A stretch of 6,572 nt of DNA from an uncultured Ellagibacter sp. (GTDB lineage Bacteria > Actinomycetota > Coriobacteriia > Coriobacteriales > Eggerthellaceae). The notes below the pieces were generated by a model that made no database searches, had not been told where the DNA came from, and was given only the letters and a program-made list of their open reading frames with translations. The position numbers and the translations under genes are program-made. Below, piece after piece: positions 1 to 5,581 of the stretch. The DNA lies in assembly GCA_934613165.1 (NCBI GenBank), contig CAKTSW010000082.1, positions 1 through 6,572 on the forward strand, read 5' to 3'. Each line of letters begins with the position of its first letter. The first letter of the stretch is position 1.

Positions 1-2397
1 CTGGAATCGCGCATCAACGCCGCGCGCGCGAAGCACGCCGAGCTCAAAGAGGCGCTTTCCAACGGGCTCGCCCACATGAAGATCATCGAGGGCCACACCC
101 AGGAACTCACTGCCCAGTTCGACCGAGCGAAGGACGTCGCCGATGCGGCATGCGCGCACGCGAACGGCTTGAAGGAGGAGCTTTCCCAGATCACCGACGC
201 CGAGCAGAAGGCCCGCGTGCGGGTGGGCGAGGCCACGCGCCGGGCGGAGGCGGCCCGCGCCGAGCGCGACGAGGCGCAGGACTCAGAGCGCGCGTTGGCG
301 GCGTCGATCCACGCGCTCGAAGAGGTGGAGCGCGCGAGCGCTAAGGCGTCGGGCCCTGCGCTCGCATGGCTTTCCGCCCACGGGGACGATTTCGATGCCG
401 CCGTGGCGCCCTTGGCGCACGAGGTGTCCGCCCCCGAAGGCGACGAGGCGCTCGTCGAGCATTTGCTCGGAAGCGACGTCGCGGCGCTGCTCGTGGCCGA
501 CGACGACGCGGTCCGCCGCATCGTGTCCTCGCTCGTCGAGGCGTCGCGCGCGGGCGAGGTGTCGCTCGTCATGCGAGCGGACGGCGCGCGCGCCGCCGCC
601 CCGAAGGCCCAGGGCCGCCCCGAAGACGCCCCGGGCACGCCGCTCATCGACAGGCTTACGTATCCCGCCGCCGCGGCATCCGCCGTGCGCGCGCTTCTGG
701 GCGACGTCGTCGTCTGCGACACGCTTGACGAGGCGCTTCGAGCCCATGCGGCGGACACGTTGGGGCTGCGCTTCGTCGCACGCGACGGGAGCGTCGTGTG
801 GCCGGGGGGCAAGGTCACCTTCGGCCGGGGTGCCGCCGACGCGGGGCAGGGCGCGCTTTCCCGAGCCCGCGAGCTCGAGGAGCTGCGCGTAAAGCTCGCA
901 TCGGCGAAGGCGGCGACGCAAAGCGCCTCATCCGCGGCCGACGAGGCAGAAGAGGCGTTGCGGCAGGCCCAGGGGAAAAGCCTCGCGAAAAGCCAGGAGC
1001 TCGCCGCCGCGAAGGGCAAGGTCGACGCCGCACGCGCCGAGGCCGACGCCGCCACGCAGAAGCTCGCCTCCATCCGCCGCGAGCTCGAGGACGTCGAGCG
1101 TCAGCGCACTGAGGCGCAAGACGTCATCGCGAAGGCGCGTCCCGACGTCGAGGAATACGCGCGCCTGGCCGAAGAGCTCGGGGGAGAGCTCGAAGGGGTG
1201 AAGGAAAGCCTGCAGACGGCGCTCGACGCGGCGGAGCCTCTGCGCGACGCCGCCCGCGCCGCGATCGACGCGCTTTCCGAGGCACGCCTTGAGCGGGCCA
1301 CGCTCGTCGAGCGCGAAACCTACACAGTGCGTGTGCGCGACGCCCGCGCCGGTGAGCTTTCCGATTTGCGTGCGAGCGCGAAGACCCAGCGCGTGGCGCT
1401 CAAGGCGAAGGAGCTTTCCGCTTCCCGCATCGAGCCTCTGCTCGCCGTCATGGACGAGCTCGAGCAGAACGCGCGCCGATGGACGATCGACTTGGAGGAC
1501 AAGGCGCGACTCGCGCAGGACTCCCAAAGCGGCCTTCATGCCCAGGCCGCGGCCGCCCGTGCGGCCGCCCGCGCCGCGCACGACGCCTACGACGCGGCGA
1601 GCGAGCGCATGAGCACCGCCCGCGTCGACAAGGGGCGCCTCGAAGTGCAGGTGGAAGCCGCCGTGAACGAGATCGTCCACGGATGCCGCACCCCGCTCGA
1701 AACCGCCCTCAAGGAGCCCGCGCTCGAAAACCGCGCCGAAGTCGAGGACGCCGTGTTCAAGCTGCGCCGCCGCATCGCCAACCTCGGGACCATCAACCCC
1801 GACGCCGCCGACGAATACGACGCGCTCAAGGTGCGCTACGACTACCTCGCCGCCCAGCTCGCCGACCTCGACGGCGCGCGCAAGTCGCTCGCGAAGATCA
1901 ACCGCGTCATCGACGCGCGCATGAAGGACGACTTCGTGAAGACCTACGAGGCGGTCGACAAGAACTTCCAGGAAATCTTCGCCACCTTGTTCCCGGGCGG
2001 CACGGCGCACCTTTCGCTCGTCGACCCCGACGACCTGGAGAACACGGGCGTCGAGGTCACGGCGCAGCCGCGCGGCAAGCGCATCGCCAAGATGACGCTC
2101 ATGTCGGGCGGCGAGAAGTCGCTCACGGCCATAGCGCTCCTGTTCGCGGTGTACCGGATCAGATCCACGCCGTTCTACATCCTCGACGAGGTGGAGGCGG
2201 CGCTCGACGACACGAACCTGCGCCGGCTCGTCGCGTTCGTCGAATCGCTGCGCGACACCACGCAGCTCATCATGATCACGCACCAGCGCCGCACGATGGA
2301 GACGGCCGACGTGCTGTTCGGCGTGTCCATGCAGGCCGACGGCGTGACGAAGGTGATCAGCCAGAAGCTCGACCGCGCGCTGCAATACGCCGAATAG
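1..2397 (+). CDS. smc: Chromosome segregation protein SMC, C-terminal part (5' end outside window)
   Basis: SMC is the ATPase subunit of the bacterial condensin-like complex (with ScpA and ScpB). It compacts and aligns sister chromosomes by forming DNA loops. The frame is open from base 1, so 798 residues are visible. A full SMC has about 1,180, so roughly the first 380, including Walker A, are missing. An ATG at 76 lies inside the arm and is not a start. In window numbering, residues 1-117 are the end of the N-terminal arm, about 118-280 the hinge, and 281 to about 590 the alanine- and charge-rich returning coiled coil. The head follows: LGTINP 595-600, LFPGG 663-667, ABC signature SGGEK 702-706, Walker B FYILDE 725-730 with catalytic Glu730, D-loop ALDD 734-737, and H-loop His761. 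The hinge is diverged: the usual closing GG-x-x-TGG is GGKVTFGRG (269-277). ftsY, often next to smc, does not follow. The family call is certain from the head motifs. Confidence 0.97.
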   Translation: MESRINAARAKHAELKEALSNGLAHMKIIEGHTQELTAQFDRAKDVADAACAHANGLKEELSQITDAEQKARVRVGEATRRAEAARAERDEAQDSERALAASIHALEEVERASAKASGPALAWLSAHGDDFDAAVAPLAHEVSAPEGDEALVEHLLGSDVAALLVADDDAVRRIVSSLVEASRAGEVSLVMRADGARAAAPKAQGRPEDAPGTPLIDRLTYPAAAASAVRALLGDVVVCDTLDEALRAHAADTLGLRFVARDGSVVWPGGKVTFGRGAADAGQGALSRARELEELRVKLASAKAATQSASSAADEAEEALRQAQGKSLAKSQELAAAKGKVDAARAEADAATQKLASIRRELEDVERQRTEAQDVIAKARPDVEEYARLAEELGGELEGVKESLQTALDAAEPLRDAARAAIDALSEARLERATLVERETYTVRVRDARAGELSDLRASAKTQRVALKAKELSASRIEPLLAVMDELEQNARRWTIDLEDKARLAQDSQSGLHAQAAAARAAARAAHDAYDAASERMSTARVDKGRLEVQVEAAVNEIVHGCRTPLETALKEPALENRAEVEDAVFKLRRRIANLGTINPDAADEYDALKVRYDYLAAQLADLDGARKSLAKINRVIDARMKDDFVKTYEAVDKNFQEIFATLFPGGTAHLSLVDPDDLENTGVEVTAQPRGKRIAKMTLMSGGEKSLTAIALLFAVYRIRSTPFYILDEVEAALDDTNLRRLVAFVESLRDTTQLIMITHQRRTMETADVLFGVSMQADGVTKVISQKLDRALQYAE

Positions 2398-2432
2398 CCC
2401 CGATCGGCATTCTGCGCGAAGCGGCCGCGTAC

Positions 2433-2470
2433 AGGGCACGCCCGGGGGGCGAAACCTCCGGGCGCGCCCT
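2433..2470 (+). terminator. GC-rich hairpin downstream of smc, probable terminator
   Basis: Bases 2433-2448 pair with 2455-2470, giving a 16-bp stem with one A-C mismatch (2438/2465) and one G-U pair (2446/2457) around a six-base loop (GCGAAA). It starts 36 bases after the smc stop and is almost entirely G-C. No proper T-run follows directly; the nearest T-rich stretch is about 15-20 bases later. The position and stability argue for transcription termination or 3'-end protection of the smc mRNA. The poor T-tract leaves intrinsic termination uncertain. Confidence 0.6.
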
Positions 2471-2620
2471 TCCCGTATGCCATCTCATTTTCCTGAATTG
2501 CCCGATACGCATTCTTTACCTGCTTTTTTCATGCCGTTGACGGCGAAAAGCGAATAAATAGCCCAAAAAATCTCCACTCGACGCGCGAACGCGTGCTTTG
2601 CTGCGCTAAAGTGTACCGAT

Positions 2621-2650
2621 ACGAATTCCTAGCAGTCTTTAGGAATTCGT
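2621..2650. promoter_or_regulatory. Perfect 11-bp inverted repeat upstream of dppA, candidate operator or leader hairpin
   Basis: ACGAATTCCTA (2621-2631) is followed by eight bases (GCAGTCTT) and then its exact reverse complement TAGGAATTCGT (2640-2650). The arm centres are 19 bp apart, about two helical turns, which suits a dimeric DNA-binding regulator on one face. In RNA the same bases would form a stable 11-bp stem with an eight-base loop. Each arm contains the palindrome GAATTC. The repeat lies 75 bases before the dppA start in AT-richer DNA. If the weak promoter at 2598-2625 is real, the repeat covers the transcription start, a usual repressor position. No T-run follows, so an intrinsic terminator is unlikely. 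The repeat is directly visible; its role is inference. Confidence 0.55.
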
Positions 2651-2679
2651 GGGAAAGCACGGTACAGGAAGCTGTGCGA

Positions 2680-2703
2680 CGGCTCGCCTTGACGGTCGAG
2701 CCG
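2680..2703 (+). promoter_or_regulatory. Small hairpin in the dppA leader
   Basis: CGGCTCG (2680-2686) pairs exactly with CGAGCCG (2697-2703). Two further C-G pairs (2687-2688 with 2694-2695) are possible if T2696 is bulged, leaving a five-base loop. It ends seven bases before the Shine-Dalgarno sequence and does not cover it. It may stabilise the mRNA 5' region or simply be a by-product of high GC. Confidence 0.35.
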
Positions 2704-2710
2704 AAATGGG

Positions 2711-2717
2711 AAGGGAG
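2711..2717 (+). promoter_or_regulatory. Ribosome binding site that fixes the dppA start
   Basis: AAGGGAG, close to the consensus AAGGAGG, lies seven bases before the ATG at 2725. The upstream in-frame GTG at 2593 has no comparable site. Starting at 2725 also puts the twin-arginine motif at residues 9-14, as expected for an exported lipoprotein. Confidence 0.8.
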
Positions 2718-2724
2718 AAAACCA

Positions 2725-4365
2725 ATGGAAGAAAGCAAGCTGCAAGTCAGCAGGCGCCAGTTCATGGGCCTGCTCGGCACCGCTGTTGCAAGCACCGCCG
2801 TCATCGGCATGGCCGGCTGCTCGAGCAACTCCGGTTCTGACGACAAGAAGAGCGACTCGTCCGCTTCCGGCTCGGGCGTTGCCGAGAGCATCACCTACAG
2901 CCTCACCGCCGACCCGCGCGCTCTCGACCCGGCGTACTTCGACGACGGCGAATCGGCCGTCGTTTCCGCGAACATCCACGAAGGCCTCTACGGCTACGGC
3001 GCGAAGGACGCGACCGTGAAGCCGCTGCTCGCCGCGGAACTGCCGGAAATCTCCGACGACCTGCTCACCTACACCATCAAGCTGCGCGAGGGCATCAAGT
3101 TCCATGACGGCGAGGCATTCAACGCCGCTGCCGTCGTGAAGTCCGTCGAGCGCCTGCTCGAGCCGAACCGCAACTCCGACATGCCCTACGCCTCCTTCGT
3201 CTTCGGCGAGGAAGCCGCGAACTCGGGCGTGAAGACGATCGAGGCCGTCGACGACACCACGGTGAAGTTCACCCTGCGTGCGCCGAACACCTCCTTCCTG
3301 AAGAACCTGGCCATGTGCCTCGCTTCCCCGATCGTGTCGCCAAAGGCCATCGACGACGCGAACGGCGGCACCATCGAGAAGCCCGTCGGCACCGGTCCCT
3401 ACAAGTTCGTCGACTGGACGAAGTCCGCTTCCATCACGCTCGAAGCCAACGAGGACTACTGGGACACCGACAACGCCCCGAAGATCAAGAACGTCATCTT
3501 CAAGATCATCGCCGAGGGCAACACCCGCATCACGTCGCTTTTGAACGGCGAGTGCGACATCATCTCGTCGGTCGACCCGTCTTCTGCAAGCCAGATCACC
3601 GACGGCGGCTATGAGCTGTTCGCCGAGGACGGCATGACCATCAACTACATGGCGTTCAACACCGACGAGGGCGGCATCTGCGCCGACAAGGAAGTCCGCA
3701 AGGCCATCGCCCAGGCGATTAACGTCGAGGAAATGGTCACCGCCATCTACGGCGACTACGCCTCCGTCGCGAACTCCGTCATGCCTCTCTGGATGGCTCC
3801 CTACGATAAGGACATCAAGCAGACCGCTTACGACCCCGACGCCGCGAAGGCGACGCTTTCCGCCAAGGGCGTGACCGAGCTCACCTGCATCACCTACTCC
3901 ACCGCGCGCCCCTACAACGCCAAGGGCGGCGTCGAGCTCGCCAACATGATCCAGGGCTACCTGGACAAGGTCGGCGTCAAGGTGAACATCACCCAGTACG
4001 ACTGGACCACCTACAAGTCCAAGGTCCAGACCGATCCCTACGACATCTGCTTCTACGGCTGGACGGGCGACAACGGCGACCCGGACAACTTCATGAACCT
4101 GCTCGCGGACTCCAACAAGTCCATGAACGTGGCTCACTGGAACAACGCCGAGTACAAGAAGCTCATCGCCCAGGGCATCGACACGCCCGACGGCGACGAT
4201 CGCGACGCGATCTACAAGAAGTGCGAGGAAATGGTCGCCGAGGAGCAGCCGTGGGTGCTCATCTCCCATGGCAAGAACCTGCTCGGCTACAGCCCGAAGG
4301 TGAAGGACTTCTACTATCACCCGACGGGAGTCGTCTTCTTCAAGGGCGTTTCCAAGGAAGCCTAA
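2725..4365 (+). CDS. dppA: Dipeptide-binding lipoprotein of an ABC importer (DppA-like, SBP family 5)
   Basis: This extracytoplasmic binding protein captures peptides, probably dipeptides, and delivers them to the DppBC permease. It has 546 residues, typical of SBP_bac_5. The N-terminus carries a twin-arginine motif SRRQFM (9-14), a hydrophobic stretch (14-30) and a lipobox ending MAGC, with Cys32 the lipidated residue, then a Ser/Asp/Lys-rich linker to about residue 50. The family segment EISDDLLTYTIKLREGIKFHDG comes early in the mature protein and is typical of peptide-binding proteins. Two motifs match E. coli DppA: RPYN (395-398), where I recall E. coli Arg355 binds the ligand carboxylate, and GWTGDNGDPDNF (445-456), where Asp449 would match Asp408, which binds the amino group. 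The spacing is 54 residues against 53 in E. coli. This favours dipeptides over oligopeptides, nickel or glutathione, though E. coli DppA also binds haem. The export route looks like Tat rather than Sec, and that is inferred. Confidence 0.95.
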   Translation: MEESKLQVSRRQFMGLLGTAVASTAVIGMAGCSSNSGSDDKKSDSSASGSGVAESITYSLTADPRALDPAYFDDGESAVVSANIHEGLYGYGAKDATVKPLLAAELPEISDDLLTYTIKLREGIKFHDGEAFNAAAVVKSVERLLEPNRNSDMPYASFVFGEEAANSGVKTIEAVDDTTVKFTLRAPNTSFLKNLAMCLASPIVSPKAIDDANGGTIEKPVGTGPYKFVDWTKSASITLEANEDYWDTDNAPKIKNVIFKIIAEGNTRITSLLNGECDIISSVDPSSASQITDGGYELFAEDGMTINYMAFNTDEGGICADKEVRKAIAQAINVEEMVTAIYGDYASVANSVMPLWMAPYDKDIKQTAYDPDAAKATLSAKGVTELTCITYSTARPYNAKGGVELANMIQGYLDKVGVKVNITQYDWTTYKSKVQTDPYDICFYGWTGDNGDPDNFMNLLADSNKSMNVAHWNNAEYKKLIAQGIDTPDGDDRDAIYKKCEEMVAEEQPWVLISHGKNLLGYSPKVKDFYYHPTGVVFFKGVSKEA

Positions 4366-4381
4366 GCGCTTAACCCGGGTT
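4363..4381. repeat. Two abutting 10-bp palindromes at the dppA stop codon
   Basis: TAAGCGCTTA (4363-4372) begins with the dppA stop codon and shares its last base with AACCCGGGTT (4372-4381). Both are perfect palindromes. They sit directly before the strong hairpin at 4392-4429. As RNA each could form only a tiny stem. They may be chance. Confidence 0.35.
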
Positions 4382-4391
4382 TCGCCCTTCT

Positions 4392-4429
4392 CGGGGCGCG
4401 CGAGCGGCACATTTCGCTCGCGCGCCCCG
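4392..4429 (+). terminator. Perfect 15-bp hairpin between dppA and dppB, attenuating terminator or mRNA 3' stabiliser
   Basis: Bases 4392-4406 pair without mismatch with 4415-4429 around an eight-base loop (GCACATTT). The stem is almost all G-C. It is followed by TCTTTG, a weak T-tract. It starts 26 bases after the dppA stop, and the permease genes continue on the same strand. In many binding-protein-dependent transporters such a structure lets most transcripts end, or protects the processed upstream mRNA, so that the binding protein is made in excess. That role is inferred from position and known operon design; the stem itself is directly visible. Confidence 0.7.
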
Positions 4430-4483
4430 TCTTTGCGCGGGGGTGCGGCTTGCCTGGAGTCGAATGTGGGGATTCGCTTCCAA

Positions 4484-4501
4484 GCAGGTTCCGCAACCTG
4501 C
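4484..4501 (+). promoter_or_regulatory. Second small hairpin in the dppA-dppB gap
   Basis: GCAGGTT (4484-4490) pairs perfectly with AACCTGC (4495-4501) around the tetraloop CCGC. A weaker 5-bp stem CGAAT/ATTCG (4461-4476) lies just upstream. Both are in the untranslated stretch before dppB and may be part of a structured leader. No function can be assigned. Confidence 0.35.
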
Positions 4502-4538
4502 GCCTTTACGGCCTCGAATCAGACGAGATAAACGGGGC

Positions 4539-4550
4539 CCTTTCGAAAGG
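4539..4550 (+). promoter_or_regulatory. dppB ribosome binding site inside a 12-bp palindrome
   Basis: CCTTTCGAAAGG (4539-4550) is a perfect palindrome. Its right half supplies most of the Shine-Dalgarno sequence AAAGGA (4546-4551), five bases before the GTG start at 4557. In RNA, CCUU and AAGG can pair around a UCGA loop and partly hide the site. The stem is only 4 bp, so the effect could be modest. Confidence 0.5.
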
Positions 4551-4556
4551 AACAAG

Positions 4557-5576
4557 GTGCTCAAATACATCCTCAAGAGAATCCTTATGGTGATTCCCGT
4601 GCTGCTGGGTGTGACGATCATCATCTTCTTCATCACGCGCGTCTTGGCGTCCGACCCCGCGCCCGTCGTTTTGGGCGAGCACGCGACGCCCGAGGCCATG
4701 GCTGCGTGGCGAGCCGACTACGGGCTCGATGATCCGATCTGGCTGCAGTACGTCAACTTCTTGGTGTCGGCGATCCAGGGCGACCTGGGCACGTCGTACT
4801 ACACCCACACCTCCGTCGCCGCCGAGATCGCCTCGCGCTTCCCGGCAACGGCCGAGCTCGCCATCTGCGCCATCATCGTCGCGTCGGTGTGCGGCATCGC
4901 GCTCGGCGTGCTCGCCGCGGTGAAGAAGAACAAGCTCGCCGACAACGTGAGCATGGTCATCGCGCTCATCGGCGTGTCGATGCCGATCTTCTGGTCGGGC
5001 ATCCTGCTCATCTTGCTGTTCTCCGCGACGCTGCACGTCCTGCCGTCTTCCGGCCGCGTGACGCCGCTTCTGCAGCCCACGGGCGGCACGGGCTTCTTCA
5101 TCATCGACACCATCGCCAAGGGCGACTGGACCGCGCTCGGCGACGTGCTCGTGCACCTCATCCTGCCGACGCTCGCGCTGTCGCTGTACTCCATGGCGAT
5201 CATCACGCGCATGACGCGTTCCTCCATGCTTGAAACCCTGAACGCCGACTACATCCGCACGGCCCGCGCGAAGGGCCTGACCAAGCGCTCGGTGAACATC
5301 AAGCACGCGCTTCGCAACGCGATGCTCCCCGTTTCCACCGTCATCGGCCTGCAGTTCGGCAGCCTCCTTGGCGGCGCGCTGCTCACCGAAACCGTGTTCG
5401 CGTGGCCGGGCATCGGCAAGTACGCGGTCGACTGCGTGCTTAAGAGCGACTTCCCGGTGGTGCAGGGCATCGTCCTTCTTGTCGCGGTCATCTTCGTCGT
5501 CATGAACCTGCTCGTCGACATCGTCTACGCATGGCTCGATCCGCGCATCAAGTACGGCGCGAAGGAAGAGGGGTGA
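4557..5576 (+). CDS. dppB: Dipeptide ABC transporter permease DppB
   Basis: This is one of the two inner-membrane subunits forming the translocation path for peptides delivered by DppA. It has 339 residues, normal for the family. I chose the GTG start at 4557 because it has a Shine-Dalgarno sequence (4546-4551) and gives the standard N-terminus MLKYILKRILMVIPVLLGV. The frame is open further upstream to 4443, but that stretch runs through non-coding leader. Membrane segments lie at about 5-27, 101-120, 131-158, 197-219, 259-282 and 302-327. The first two flank the usual periplasmic loop (ASDPAPVVLGEH onward). The cytoplasmic EAA loop that contacts the ATPase is DYIRTARAKGL (231-241), followed by the family block ALLTETVFAWPGIG. 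The C-terminus ends in the typical WLDPRI region. It lies 191 bases after dppA and just before dppC, as in dpp/opp operons. Substrate is inferred from DppA; the fold alone would also fit oligopeptide or nickel permeases. Confidence 0.95.
   Translation: MLKYILKRILMVIPVLLGVTIIIFFITRVLASDPAPVVLGEHATPEAMAAWRADYGLDDPIWLQYVNFLVSAIQGDLGTSYYTHTSVAAEIASRFPATAELAICAIIVASVCGIALGVLAAVKKNKLADNVSMVIALIGVSMPIFWSGILLILLFSATLHVLPSSGRVTPLLQPTGGTGFFIIDTIAKGDWTALGDVLVHLILPTLALSLYSMAIITRMTRSSMLETLNADYIRTARAKGLTKRSVNIKHALRNAMLPVSTVIGLQFGSLLGGALLTETVFAWPGIGKYAVDCVLKSDFPVVQGIVLLVAVIFVVMNLLVDIVYAWLDPRIKYGAKEEG
5562..5573 (+). promoter_or_regulatory. Overlapping ribosome binding sites serving two possible dppC starts
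   Basis: AAGGA (5562-5566) lies six bases before an in-frame GTG at 5573, which overlaps the dppB stop as GTGA. GAGGGG (5568-5573), extended by TGAT, lies eight bases before the ATG at 5582. Both are acceptable sites. Their position inside the end of dppB points to translational coupling. Confidence 0.55.
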
Positions 5577-5581
5577 TCGGG

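Larger units (their letters stand above)
2398..2724 (+). other. Non-coding region between smc and dppA: terminator plus operon control region
   Basis: This 327-base gap has no credible gene. The frame of dppA stays open upstream to a GTG at 2593, but those 44 codons have no signal-peptide character or ribosome binding site, so I treat them as leader. From about 2480 to 2660 the DNA is clearly more AT-rich than the genes around it, as expected for a promoter region. It holds the smc hairpin (2433-2470), a small inverted repeat GCCGT/ACGGC (2533-2544), ACGCG/CGCGT (2581-2594), the perfect 11-bp inverted repeat (2621-2650) and a leader hairpin (2680-2703). I see no canonical sigma-70 promoter. 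The nearest candidate, TTGCTG (2598-2603), 16 bases, TACGAA (2620-2625), matches only three of six positions in each box. Confidence 0.7.

Noticed and set aside
928..2439. Long open frame on the - strand opposite smc (503 codons)
   Set aside because: It is antisense to an unambiguous smc. Its translation is a low-complexity mix rich in Arg, Gly, Val, Leu and His, typical of the complement of G/C-biased codons.
2537..2560. TTGACG followed by TAAATA as a promoter
   Set aside because: The spacing is only 12 bases, and at the normal 17-base spacing the sequence is AGCCCA, which is no -10 box.
2593..2724. 44-codon N-terminal extension of dppA from a GTG at 2593
   Set aside because: It has no ribosome binding site, crosses the inverted repeat and leader hairpin, and would bury the lipoprotein signal 44 residues inside the protein.
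2529..2894. 121-codon - strand frame across the smc-dppA gap
   Set aside because: About half of it is antisense to dppA, the rest runs through the repeats of the control region, and the product resembles nothing I recognise.
2629..4410. Long open frame on the - strand opposite the whole of dppA (593 codons)
   Set aside because: It mirrors dppA almost exactly and has no recognisable domain. Third-position C/G bias in dppA removes stops from this antisense frame.
4443..4556. 38-codon N-terminal extension of dppB
   Set aside because: It runs through hairpin-rich leader, includes the Shine-Dalgarno sequence of the real start, and encodes a charged stretch not found before the standard DppB N-terminus.
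4430..4556. tRNA or riboswitch in the dppA-dppB gap
   Set aside because: The small stems do not form a cloverleaf, and I see no conserved riboswitch core or T-box motif.
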